This document shows positions 44,945-52,145 of a DNA stretch of 61,830 nucleotides, piece by piece. The notes under the pieces were generated by a model, which made no database searches, had not been told where the DNA came from, and saw only the letters and a program-made list of their open reading frames with translations. The stretch spans positions 1 to 61,830 of IMG/VR virus record IMGVR_UViG_3300008111_000057, one strand, 5' to 3'. The translations under genes and the position numbers were made by a program. The stretch comes from a virus. Within the stretch, counting starts at the first letter, position 1; each line of letters starts with the position of its first letter.

Positions 44945-47007
44945 TGGCTAATGAAAAATTAACCGAAGAACAACTTCGGGCTATCCAAGCAATGGGAGCT
45001 TCCCTATCCACATTGGGAATAGGGCCTGCAACAATGCTTCCCTTTCAAGACTTGTTGCAATCAAACGCAATTTCAAAAATTAAACAACAAGAAGCAATGC
45101 GGATGTTTCCGCAAGCTGACTCAAATCTATTTGATTACACGCGCGGTGGAACACTGCCATATAAACAACCAATGTTAGCTAATGAAGTAATTCCATTAAC
45201 TGAAAAAACTGCTAGTAGTCGAGTTTTTGATAAAGAGATCAAAACAAATTCTCCATTAAGTGCAAGAGAAATTTATAGAAGTAGATCATCTCTTCCTGAG
45301 TATTTAAGTGGGCGTCCAGGTGCTCCTAGTCCTGAGTTAGGTTCTTTTGCAAACGCTATTAGCAATAAAACAATTTTTCCAGAAGGTGATATACAAGCAA
45401 TTACTGTAACGCCTGGTCCAAACCCTGGTCGTTTTGCACAAGATTATGCAGAAATCTTAGCAGATAAGTTAGGCAAAACATTAACTGAATATGAACAAGA
45501 ACAATTAAACAGCGGAACTAATGTTACAAAACTACAAAACAAAATTAAAGCATTAACTTCTAAAACACCAGGTACGGCTGGTTATATTTGGGGCAATGTA
45601 AAATATCCTCAATATAGTTATGCAGAAGGAAATTGGGGTCTTGGACAAAAACTAGCAGGAGAAAATCCTTCTATATATTTGTCAAGAATAAATGCTGATC
45701 CATCAAACGAAGCAAGGTATCTTTATACAGGTGATATTTTAAAAGGACAAGGAGGCATTGAGCCAAGGGTTCCTTTTAAACAATACGAAGATCTTGGTCC
45801 CGGTACAGGTCCCTCTTGGGGCATAGCTCCAAATAAAGACATCAGTTTTAGAAAAGATTTAATTGGTGCCAGGGGAGAATTAACAACAGGAGATTTGCAA
45901 GCACTGCTCGCTGAACGAGGATTGCCTTTTGAATATCAAGTAGAAGGTGATCGCTATACAAGAAAAAAACCTGGATTTGTATTACGAGCCAACTTAGAAA
46001 AATTAGCTAACTCTGAAAGCATTAGTCCAAGCCAGGCCGCTGAAAAATACGCGCGTTTGATTCCAAATGTAGGTGAACCTGTAATACCTCCAACGGCTGC
46101 GGTTAGCGCAAGAGTAGGGGAGTTTCCAGAACAAGGGCAAATGGCTAGCCCATTTGGTCGCTTTGCCGCCAAAACAGATTTACGGCAAATTGGCATCTTA
46201 CCGCCAGGGGATAAAGCTACCTATAGTCCTTTTACAGTAGATGAATTTACAAATGTATTTCAACCTGAAAATACAAGATACAATGCAAGTTCCTTAAAAG
46301 AAATAACCCCATCAAAGGTAGTTCCGGCATCACCTGGATCTTTATTTGATGAAGACTTTATCGAAGGCAGTTACCAATTCAACATAAACAGAGATGTATT
46401 AAGACCTCAAGCTGCAAATAAACTCTTAAACAAAACAACTAAAACTTTAATTGAACAAGCAAAACCAGTTAGAGCTATGGGTCTTGGTGGTTTAGCTACA
46501 GGTGGAGTTTTAACTGCAATGGATCCTGCCGTTATTGATGCTTTGTCTCGTGGTGATTACCAACAAGCAGGGACAACTGCTGCATTAAACACTGCTATTG
46601 GTTCTGTTACAGGTGGCGCAACGGCTAAGGGTTTACAAGCCTTGCAAGCTGCTGGATACGCAAGACCTGCTGCTGCAATTGGAACTGTTCTTCCTGCAGT
46701 TGGTGGTGTTCTTGGTGGAGTTGGTTTAGCTGAAACTGGTAAAGCTCTTAACCGTGCATATCGTGCACAAACAGGTAAAGATTTTCCAACCAGAAATCAA
46801 CCTATACAACCTACTCCCTACACAGGGCCAACTCCTTCTATACAACCACGGATGGGCAAAGCTGTTTTAAATAACAGGCTTGTTGACGTACCTTATGGTT
46901 CTGTAGCAGGAACCAAAACAGTTGGTCGTCCTTGGTGGGATAAAGCTGGATCCGCATTCCAGGGTTTACTAAATCGTTTTAATGCCGGCAGTATTGTTGG
47001 ACGTTAA
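44944..47007 (+). CDS. 688-residue-scale protein, likely virion, unknown
   Basis: 687 residues from MANEKLTEEQLRAIQAMGAS; an alternate TTG start lies one codon earlier. No enzyme motif. A mainly soluble N-terminal part is followed by Gly/Ala-rich hydrophobic segments near the C terminus (MGLGGLATGGVLTAMDPAVI; AIGTVLPAVGGVLGGVGLAE), like those of the leftward virion proteins. The gene is AT-richer than its neighbours and may have been acquired. It overlaps the Dps-like gene stop (TGATGG) and is convergent with the HNH gene. Confidence 0.65.
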   Translation: MANEKLTEEQLRAIQAMGASLSTLGIGPATMLPFQDLLQSNAISKIKQQEAMRMFPQADSNLFDYTRGGTLPYKQPMLANEVIPLTEKTASSRVFDKEIKTNSPLSAREIYRSRSSLPEYLSGRPGAPSPELGSFANAISNKTIFPEGDIQAITVTPGPNPGRFAQDYAEILADKLGKTLTEYEQEQLNSGTNVTKLQNKIKALTSKTPGTAGYIWGNVKYPQYSYAEGNWGLGQKLAGENPSIYLSRINADPSNEARYLYTGDILKGQGGIEPRVPFKQYEDLGPGTGPSWGIAPNKDISFRKDLIGARGELTTGDLQALLAERGLPFEYQVEGDRYTRKKPGFVLRANLEKLANSESISPSQAAEKYARLIPNVGEPVIPPTAAVSARVGEFPEQGQMASPFGRFAAKTDLRQIGILPPGDKATYSPFTVDEFTNVFQPENTRYNASSLKEITPSKVVPASPGSLFDEDFIEGSYQFNINRDVLRPQAANKLLNKTTKTLIEQAKPVRAMGLGGLATGGVLTAMDPAVIDALSRGDYQQAGTTAALNTAIGSVTGGATAKGLQALQAAGYARPAAAIGTVLPAVGGVLGGVGLAETGKALNRAYRAQTGKDFPTRNQPIQPTPYTGPTPSIQPRMGKAVLNNRLVDVPYGSVAGTKTVGRPWWDKAGSAFQGLLNRFNAGSIVGR

Positions 47008-47258
47008 CTAGTCCAGTGCTCAAGCCTGTGGCAGTTGCAGCAAAGCGGAATACACTTCTCAATCTCTTGCTCAACCCTGCTCCAAGCGTAACCATGGTTA
47101 ACCATGGATGAGATGTTATTGTCCTTGTCACCTATGTGGTGGAACTCAAGGACACGATGATCATTCAGCCCACACTTCTTGCACTGCAAAGTCTTCTTGT
47201 ACTCCAGAAGCTTTTTTCGATTCTTATCGATACGTTTTTTAGCAGTGCCCCAGGTCAC
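47004..47258 (-). CDS. HNH endonuclease
   Basis: 84 residues. CKKCGLNDHRVLEFHHIGD and CIPLCCNCHRLEHW give the zinc-supported HNH motif (CxxC, HH, CxxCHR). Basic N terminus. Such small phage HNH proteins nick or cut DNA; some are homing endonucleases, others aid packaging. It sits at the convergence between the plus-strand 44944-47007 gene and the minus-strand tRNA region. Confidence 0.85.
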   Translation of the reverse strand: MTWGTAKKRIDKNRKKLLEYKKTLQCKKCGLNDHRVLEFHHIGDKDNNISSMVNHGYAWSRVEQEIEKCIPLCCNCHRLEHWTS

Positions 47259-47298
47259 GTCTAGTTTTTGTGCACGTGTGCATATAATTTATCAGTTT

Positions 47299-47323
47299 TC
47301 TCAATAAACGTGGTTTATTGAGA
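47299..47323. terminator. 11-bp hairpin beside the tRNA region
   Basis: TCTCAATAAAC and GTTTATTGAGA pair perfectly over 11 bp around loop GTG (47310-47312). It lies between the HNH gene and the minus-strand tRNA-like genes. No strong T run follows on either strand, so termination is possible but not certain. Confidence 0.5.
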
Positions 47324-47332
47324 TTCTTAATA

Positions 47333-47408
47333 GCACCTGGGTAGGAGTCGAACCTACATCGTCCTGCAGCGGCAGTAACCGTCTTATCCAATTAGCTCGG
47401 ACCAGGTG
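47333..47408 (-). tRNA. tRNA-like gene, isotype unresolved
   Basis: On the minus strand the 7-bp acceptor CACCTGG/CCAGGTG is perfect, the T arm GTAGG-TTCGACT-CCTAC is canonical, and the D-loop region has AATTGGATA. However, no 5-bp anticodon stem with a 7-nt loop can be drawn in the middle (CTGC-CGCT-GCAG forms a 4-nt loop). CCA is not encoded. It is either a degenerate tRNA or a tRNA with an odd anticodon arm. Confidence 0.55.
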
Positions 47409-47409
47409 A

Positions 47410-47480
47410 TCGGGATGGAAGGTACTGCCCCTTCTCCTTTGCGTCCCAAACGCAATGTGATACTTTTCTACTACATCCCG
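47410..47480 (-). tRNA. tRNA-Pro (anticodon TGG) with atypical D and T loops
   Basis: Minus strand, 71 nt. Acceptor CGGGATG/CATCCCG (7 bp), beginning with C1-G72 and A73 as in bacterial proline tRNAs. Anticodon stem TTGCG/CGCAA with loop TTTGGGA (anticodon TGG). T stem GAAGG/CCTTC. The T loop is GGCAGTA rather than TTCRANN, and the D loop AAAAGTA lacks the usual GG. These changes should weaken the elbow, so it may be unusual or decaying. Confidence 0.6.
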
Positions 47481-47512
47481 AGTGACCCCCTGGTTTGTGC
47501 ATCATCCTGAAA

Positions 47513-47540
47513 ACCATTTTGTTGACGTCAACAAAATGGT
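47513..47540. repeat. perfect 28-bp palindrome
   Basis: ACCATTTTGTTGAC followed directly by its complement GTCAACAAAATGGT with no spacer. True zero-loop symmetry suits a dimeric protein site (operator, recombinase or terminator-binding) or cruciform. It lies next to the tRNA-like genes. Confidence 0.8.
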
Positions 47541-47734
47541 CTACGTATAGGAGCTAAGCATAAGGGGTGTTGTTAATAGATGGATGCAGTGTAACTGGCG
47601 TACCGACAATCGGGCTGTGAGTTAACCAGGCGTATCCAGACAGTGACTGCACCACTATCTTGGGCTCTCCATCTAGGCTATCTGCCTAACGAGTCACCCA
47701 CGGCCCCATCGGAAAGAGAGGGGGAACTCAATTA
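47541..47734. other. non-coding stretch with nested hairpins
   Basis: No gene seen. The plus strand has CCGA-CAA-TCGG near 47606 and CTGG/CCAG around it. The minus strand has TAGGC-AGATA-GCCTA nested in a longer GGG/CCC arm (about 47660-47700). It may hold another degenerate tRNA, but no acceptor stem and T arm can be matched. Confidence 0.4.
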
Positions 47735-48406
47735 TTATACATCTTCATTAGGTGTTCTCCAAAAGTACTCATCGTTTTCTCCAAGACGACCCCACTTGGG
47801 GGCGTGTTCCACATCAAAGTAGCGTGTTGATACCTTGAAGTCTGGTGTCTTGAGGTTGTGATAACTCAATGATGGATCAACCATGCGACACCGATTGTTG
47901 GGATAAGCGCCAATTTGACCGTTGTCCAAAGCCACAATATTATGGGATTTGTGCTCATCAGGAAACTCCGAAAAGTAAAAATCAGGTTCGTTCCGATGAG
48001 GATGATAATTGTCTACGGTAAATAAATATGTGCCCTTCATTACACCTGCGCTTCGTGTCAGGATTTCAAAACCCATGTTGAAGATTAAATTCTTTTCAAC
48101 GATCGTAAGTCCATGGTCAAACCCATTCCAGAACTGAAGGTCTGTCAACTCCAAGTCAGGTGTAGGTTCTTTGGGTTTGTCTGGATAGTCTGAGTCCCAT
48201 GCAAGAAACGCACTGATAGGAAGCTTGTCATACAACGCTCCGTACTCAGTCAAGTACGCTTCAAAATACAGTGCTCGACCCGTAAGTGATTTACAGGTGA
48301 CCCAATAGCCAGGTGTGTACTCACCATGTCCTTTCTGAAGGTCGTACAGATATTCCTTGCGGACCCATACTTTGATTGGTGGTACGTTGGCAACAAGAGT
48401 TGTCAC
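47735..48406 (-). CDS. conserved phage protein, unknown
   Basis: 223 residues, GTG start: TTLVANVPPIKVWVRKEYLY..., then ALYFEAYLTEYGALYDKLPI, FDHGLTIVEKNLIFNMGFEI and HNIVALDNGQIGAYPNNRC. Beta-rich and aromatic. I associate this pattern with cyanophage proteins of unknown function. Its GTG lies right beside a terminator-like hairpin (48406-48433). Confidence 0.7.
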   Translation of the reverse strand: MTTLVANVPPIKVWVRKEYLYDLQKGHGEYTPGYWVTCKSLTGRALYFEAYLTEYGALYDKLPISAFLAWDSDYPDKPKEPTPDLELTDLQFWNGFDHGLTIVEKNLIFNMGFEILTRSAGVMKGTYLFTVDNYHPHRNEPDFYFSEFPDEHKSHNIVALDNGQIGAYPNNRCRMVDPSLSYHNLKTPDFKVSTRYFDVEHAPKWGRLGENDEYFWRTPNEDV

Positions 48407-48433
48407 AAAAAATCCCGGTTGTTATACCGGGAT
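48406..48433 (-). terminator. rho-independent terminator-like hairpin (minus strand)
   Basis: On the minus strand ATCCCGGT/ACCGGGAT (8 bp) with loop ATAACA is followed by TTTTT and then GTG, the start of the next gene. It would end transcripts coming from 48708 and upstream. Because no space remains for a promoter, it could instead be an attenuator or a leaderless start. Confidence 0.65.
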
Positions 48434-48540
48434 CATAGCTTCCTTCTCACCCAACTTGTTGCTAAGCACTACGTCTGTAACGTGAAGGAGCTTTCGACTA
48501 TTGGCTCCAGAGCGATATTGCTCTGTATGTCAGGATACCA

Positions 48541-48708
48541 TCATTTCTTCTTCTTTGCGGCTGCTTCCTTCTTCTTGGCAATCATCTCTTTAAACTTGTC
48601 GCGTGCAGCAGCTTGCTTGTCGGTACCACCTGCTTTGCCCTTGGGAGGTACGGCTTTACCCTTGGGAGGAACTGCTTTGCCGCCTGCAGGTTTCTTAGCT
48701 TGTGCCAT
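48541..48708 (-). CDS. 55-residue Lys/Ala-rich basic protein
   Basis: MAQAKKPAGGKAVPPKGKAV, then PPKGKAGGTDKQAAARDKF and a Lys-rich end. It contains a direct repeat (AVPPKGK twice). Strongly basic, histone-like composition, so DNA or RNA binding is likely. Member of a basic gene cluster (48541-49447). Confidence 0.65.
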   Translation of the reverse strand: MAQAKKPAGGKAVPPKGKAVPPKGKAGGTDKQAAARDKFKEMIAKKKEAAAKKKK

Positions 48709-48738
48709 GATTGTTAAGTAACTCTTTTGATTATAAAG

Positions 48739-48939
48739 TTACTTACCTTCTTTGTAACGACGAGCTGCACGTCCAGCTTTCTTGGCACGTTCAGTGTTAG
48801 GTACAAACTGTTTACCCTCTCTACTACCAGCTCTTTTCTTCTGGTCAGTCTCCGCACGTTCTTCTTTAGACAGTGATGCCCACGCTTTCTCTGGGAGGTA
48901 ACGCTTGGTGTAACCTTTTTGAATTGCTTTGTCTGTCAT
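48739..48939 (-). CDS. 66-residue basic protein
   Basis: MTDKAIQKGYTKRYLPEKAW..., then ETDQKKRAGSREGKQFVPN and ERAKKAGRAARRYKEGK. The pattern 'YtkRYLPekaW..LskeErkeTdkkKraGSr.gkqfVpNTe.ak.ar' is a common small basic cyanophage protein of unknown role. Start overlaps the previous stop by 4 nt. Confidence 0.75.
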   Translation of the reverse strand: MTDKAIQKGYTKRYLPEKAWASLSKEERAETDQKKRAGSREGKQFVPNTERAKKAGRAARRYKEGK

Positions 48940-49166
48940 GTTAAGGCAGCAGGTTTAAACTGAAGTGCATTCATAATTATTTCTTTTGTTCTTTGAGAAT
49001 AATTACTATTTATAAGCTCAGTTAATTTAAAAGGATATTGATATCTTAATGCCGCTTCTCTTACCTCAGGATTATTGGCGCTTTGTTTTGCAATCTCCTG
49101 CATAAAAGTTTGATTAGGAAAAGCGTCAGGCGTATAACCTGTTGAATACTTACCAGCTAGGTTCAT
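48936..49166 (-). CDS. 76-residue protein, unknown
   Basis: MNLAGKYSTGYTPDAFPNQT..., then MQEIAKQSANNPEVREAALR and NSNYSQRTKEIIMNAL. AT-rich gene with a helical product. 4-nt overlaps on both sides, so it is coupled to both neighbours. Function unknown. Confidence 0.6.
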   Translation of the reverse strand: MNLAGKYSTGYTPDAFPNQTFMQEIAKQSANNPEVREAALRYQYPFKLTELINSNYSQRTKEIIMNALQFKPAALT

Positions 49167-49447
49167 TGTTTATTCTCTTTGTACTTCTTGGCAGCAGACT
49201 TAGCTTTACTACGTTTTTCATACTCGTCTTTGGTCTGCCATTTTTCTTCGCCCCACTTCTCCAAGGACTTTTGTTTCTCGCCTTTGCCACCTTTATATCC
49301 ACCACCAGCTTCTTTGTACTCACTTGCAACAAGCTGAGCCTTACGTGCGGACCACTGCCCAGGCTTGCCACCTTTAGATCCTGCCATCACGCGATCTTTA
49401 ATACGTTCGCGTAACTCAGGCTTAGTGTATTTATTCTCCTGAGACAT
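49163..49447 (-). CDS. DUF5872-type basic protein
   Basis: 94 residues. ELRERIKDRVMAGSKGGKPG, then QWSARKAQLVASEYKEAGGG and GKGEKQKSLEKWGEEKWQTK. The 'GGKPGQWSARKAQLlA.eYkkaGGgYkg.k...Q.sL.kW..e.W.Tk' pattern is that of DUF5872, found in phages, bacteria and plants. Function unknown; probably nucleic-acid related because of its charge. Confidence 0.8.
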   Translation of the reverse strand: MSQENKYTKPELRERIKDRVMAGSKGGKPGQWSARKAQLVASEYKEAGGGYKGGKGEKQKSLEKWGEEKWQTKDEYEKRSKAKSAAKKYKENKQ

Positions 49448-49604
49448 CAGGATTCGTAACTCTTTCTTCTAATATTTTAGCCCACTTACATGGACGTATT
49501 ATTGCTTCTTCTATTTCCTTACTTTTGATGTAAGGAAATTCTTTCGTTAATCTTGCAAAGTATTTTTCGAGGCGTTCAGCCTCGGAAGGGATGTGGCACT
49601 TCAT
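49431..49604 (-). CDS. 57-residue protein, unknown
   Basis: MKCHIPSEAERLEKYFARLT..., then PYIKSKEIEEAIIRPCKWAK. The start is set at 49604, within the end of the upstream gene. Overlaps the next gene by 17 nt. Helical, with two Cys. Function unknown. Confidence 0.55.
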   Translation of the reverse strand: MKCHIPSEAERLEKYFARLTKEFPYIKSKEIEEAIIRPCKWAKILEERVTNPDVSGE

Positions 49605-49785
49605 GATTGGTATCAAACTTCTCAATGATCATGTCAATTTTTTCCAGTGAATCAAGACGACACATCAACTCCGTAATTGCATTGATAGTAACGGGGTGCT
49701 CAGTGCGTGCTGCAAAAGCAAGTGCATCGCGCAGATGGCGACTTGCTTCATCCAAGGATCCTTTAACTTGATTAGAAAGAGCCAT
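49576..49785 (-). CDS. 69-residue protein, unknown
   Basis: MALSNQVKGSLDEASRHLRD..., helical (ALAFAARTEHPVTINAITEL; LDSLEKIDMIIEKFDTN). The pattern 'Vk.sLdeAs.hLRdALAfAARtEhP' is shared by small cyanophage proteins. I prefer the ATG at 49785 to the longer frame. Function unknown. Confidence 0.6.
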   Translation of the reverse strand: MALSNQVKGSLDEASRHLRDALAFAARTEHPVTINAITELMCRLDSLEKIDMIIEKFDTNHEVPHPFRG

Positions 49786-49810
49786 TACTTTGCTAGGTAG
49801 TACAACTAGA

Positions 49811-50398
49811 TTAACACCAAATCCAACCAATCTGATAGGAGTCAAAGTACGGTTCTACCCCCAAGGATTCCATCAGCTCATACACAAGGCGTCCCTTGCC
49901 ATGGCGGCGACCGTCAGGTGCTTTAATGTTGTCGTCCACCACAATCAAGGTGCTAGGCCCCAAGAGGCCAGACGCTGCAAACAATTCTTTTAGATGATGA
50001 GAAGCAGGCGCCCAATCATGATTCCAATCTGTGATGTTGTACGAATCCAAGTACAAGAGAGATACATGGCCGTGCATCGTATCAAGAGCTTCGACAGAAT
50101 CTGATTCAATAACTTCTGCATGCTTGGTAGATGTACGTGCTAGCTCACAAGCCTTTGGGTCAATGTCAATTGAAATCAGTTGACCTTTCCCACGGATGTC
50201 GATGTAGTTATCAAACAACAAAGTTGAGCAGCCATCTCCTGTGTAGTTGTTTTCCTCTCGGTACGTACCAGTCTCAACAATGATTGGCTCGTCACACGAG
50301 TCAAGGTGTGCAAAAATTTTTTCAAAGGTTTCTTTGCGAGCGCCTAGCTGTGCCTTAAGAGGAGCAAAATAAATATCCCAGGTACGCTTCTTGGTCAC
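49811..50398 (-). CDS. class I SAM-dependent methyltransferase-like protein
   Basis: 195 residues. PIIVETGTYREENNYTGDGC resembles motif I, LISIDIDPKACELARTSTKH motif II (acidic residue binding the SAM ribose), and HVSLLYLDSYNITDW then TLIVVDDNIKAP later motifs. The fold matches the Methyltransf_24-type Rossmann proteins that often modify sugars or polysaccharides. Target unknown; it may act with the (broken) glycosyltransferase. Overlaps the next minus gene by 4 nt. Confidence 0.75.
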   Translation of the reverse strand: MTKKRTWDIYFAPLKAQLGARKETFEKIFAHLDSCDEPIIVETGTYREENNYTGDGCSTLLFDNYIDIRGKGQLISIDIDPKACELARTSTKHAEVIESDSVEALDTMHGHVSLLYLDSYNITDWNHDWAPASHHLKELFAASGLLGPSTLIVVDDNIKAPDGRRHGKGRLVYELMESLGVEPYFDSYQIGWIWC

Positions 50399-50667
50399 AG
50401 GTCTACGCGTGTGTATGGTACGTCCTGTGATTGTAGCTCCCTTTCGTACTCGTCAGCCTCAACGGTCTCCACGTCCTTGTATGCCAGGTTGACAAAACAA
50501 CCAGTGCGGCACTCTTCGTCGAAGTCAAAATAGAACCGAGTTAAATTTGCAGTCATTTTCCAAAAACAAAACTTAGTTAAGAATTGCAACAACCATTTCC
50601 AAATTGCTGGCACAAGCCAGCCAAAACAAGAGTAGTACCCCTGAACACCAAGTAAAAACTTGTTCAT
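50395..50667 (-). CDS. 90-residue protein with N-terminal hydrophobic segment
   Basis: MNKFLLGVQGYYSCFGWLVP, aromatic and hydrophobic up to about residue 36 (WKWLLQFLTKFCFWK), then a soluble acidic domain FDFDEECRTGCFVNLAYKD. Probably membrane-anchored. Overlaps both neighbours by 4 nt. Function unknown. Confidence 0.55.
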   Translation of the reverse strand: MNKFLLGVQGYYSCFGWLVPAIWKWLLQFLTKFCFWKMTANLTRFYFDFDEECRTGCFVNLAYKDVETVEADEYERELQSQDVPYTRVDL

Positions 50668-50786
50668 TGGCGGGATGCGACCTCCATGAAAAACAGGTAA
50701 GCATCCATGCTAATAACTACAAACATAGCCCCAAGGATTGAAGCAATCGCGTAGTTGAATCCGTCCATGGCAGTAGGTTCCTTCAT
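50664..50786 (-). CDS. 40-residue membrane peptide
   Basis: MKEPTAMDGFNYAIASILGA, then MFVVISMDAYLFFMEVASRQ. A single hydrophobic helix. Its TGA overlaps the ATG of 50395-50667, indicating coupling. Divergent from the nuclease gene starting at 50820; the 33-bp gap between them should hold promoters. Function unknown. Confidence 0.55.
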   Translation of the reverse strand: MKEPTAMDGFNYAIASILGAMFVVISMDAYLFFMEVASRQ

Positions 50787-50819
50787 CTGTTAGACTAATA
50801 GTAATACACAAAACCATCA

Positions 50820-51674
50820 ATGGTTGCTAGACTAAATACGTCAGACCCTTGGATTAAAGCCAAGGACGAGCAACCAGAAGTCATGCGGTCGTTGAATAGG
50901 ACCGCAGCCAGAATTTCTCTTAACGGTCGACGTCACTATACAACGCCGTTACCCACTGGTCCTGCGCCTTCCGTAACCACTATCATTGGCGAGACCGCTT
51001 CCGAAGCAAACAAGCGGAAGCTTGAAATGTGGTCGAAAGCAAATCCCGGTGTCAAGGAAGCTGCCGCCGAACGAGGAACCGCAATTCACTATGGCATGGA
51101 ACAATACCTCAAGGGGAATAAAACTCCGGATATTCCTGAAGAGTATTCCGATTTTTGGTCGGGAATGCCATCGATATTGGACCAGTTCCAGGAGGTCCTT
51201 TGGGCGGAATCGCCGGTACTTGACAAGTTTAATTTTACTATTGGGTCTGATGACGTGGCTCGTGTGTGGGGTTGCGATGATGAGGGACGTGCCTGGGCTG
51301 GTGCTCCTGACATCATTGCTGTGGCTAACGGTAAGCTTACTCTTGCTGACCTAAAGACCAGTGTCAAACCCTATAGCCGCAAGTGGCCTAAAGATTTGGA
51401 AAAAGGGTCCCAAGAATGGAGAGACCTGCTTGGTGGTCATATGAAATTTAAAAAGACTTGTAAGCAGCTCGCTGCCTACGACATAGCTATTGAGCAGACT
51501 CTTGGTATGACCGTCCAACAAGCGGCAATCTTGGTATCAACGCCTGTACGTACACAAGTCTTTAAGATCTCTCGGAATTTTCTTAACATGCTTCGAGAAG
51601 ATTGGTACAAAATTGTAGATGAGTACTACAAACAAATTGAAAACTGTAATGTATATGACGCAGATTTAATTTAA
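50820..51674 (+). CDS. PD-(D/E)XK exonuclease (RecB/Cas4-like)
   Basis: 284 residues. AGAPDIIAVANGKLTLADLK supplies the PD ... (D)xK catalytic core, preceded by AAERGTAIHYGMEQYLKGN, the usual 'RGT.iH...E' helix of phage RecB-like nucleases; a Gln (CKQLAAYDIA) follows as in motif QxxxY. It probably processes DNA ends during recombination or replication. It starts a rightward operon that includes the primase-helicase. Confidence 0.8.
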   Translation: MVARLNTSDPWIKAKDEQPEVMRSLNRTAARISLNGRRHYTTPLPTGPAPSVTTIIGETASEANKRKLEMWSKANPGVKEAAAERGTAIHYGMEQYLKGNKTPDIPEEYSDFWSGMPSILDQFQEVLWAESPVLDKFNFTIGSDDVARVWGCDDEGRAWAGAPDIIAVANGKLTLADLKTSVKPYSRKWPKDLEKGSQEWRDLLGGHMKFKKTCKQLAAYDIAIEQTLGMTVQQAAILVSTPVRTQVFKISRNFLNMLREDWYKIVDEYYKQIENCNVYDADLI

Positions 51675-51710
51675 ATCTATGCAAAGGGAGGCAAGCGCCT
51701 TACTAGAATA

Positions 51711-51893
51711 ATGGCCTACAACCCCCAAGAGAAGATGGAGTGTCGGAAACGGTTGGCATGGACGATTGCTTGCGAGCGGGCCGTTGTTACAAAAGAAGAT
51801 GCTGTAACGATTTACAACAGACTCATGGATGAATTTAATGGGATGGATAAGAGAAATAAATATAAACAGAGTGAGTCCAATAAGTCTCAGTGA
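51711..51893 (+). CDS. 60-residue charged protein, unknown
   Basis: MAYNPQEKMECRKRLAWTIA..., then CERAVVTKEDAVTIYNRLMD and Lys/Asn/Ser-rich end. A GGGAGGCAAG upstream of the ATG is a possible ribosome-binding site. Between the nuclease and the primase gene. Function unknown. Confidence 0.55.
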   Translation: MAYNPQEKMECRKRLAWTIACERAVVTKEDAVTIYNRLMDEFNGMDKRNKYKQSESNKSQ

Positions 51894-51959
51894 TTTAACG
51901 ATATCTTAGGAGACGTCCTGGGTTGGTGGCCGTAGGATGAAAAGACAAGCCAAAAACAC

Positions 51960-52145
51960 ATGAGCACCCACGTCATCGGCGTGGGCGAATGGATGCATAC
52001 CCTTGTTAGCCGCATGGCCAATGCGGCGGATGGGGATTTGTTTTGTCTTCCAACGCCTATGCATTTACATGCTTACAACTTGGTAAAAGACGATCAATAT
52101 CCCGATCGCAGCTTTAGAATCTCTCTTACCTACCCAACGAAATGA
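51960..52145 (+). CDS. 61-residue protein, unknown
   Basis: MSTHVIGVGEWMHTLVSRMA..., then GDLFCLPTPMHLHAYNLVKD. The last 4 nt overlap the primase-helicase ATG (ATGA). A structured-looking leader with CGTCCTGGG precedes it but does not fit family C. Function unknown. Confidence 0.55.
   Translation: MSTHVIGVGEWMHTLVSRMANAADGDLFCLPTPMHLHAYNLVKDDQYPDRSFRISLTYPTK

Noticed and set aside
47590-47710. Third tRNA in the minus-strand cluster
   Set aside because: A T-arm-like TAGTG-GTGCAGT-CACTG can be drawn but no 7-bp acceptor stem or anticodon arm fits.
48326-48721. 131-residue plus-strand frame
   Set aside because: It is antisense to the convincing basic gene 48541-48708 and spans a terminator hairpin.
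51911-51959. Sixth family C pseudoknot (CGTCCTGGG upstream of 51960)
   Set aside because: There is no matching GACG at the right distance and no second helix can be drawn.
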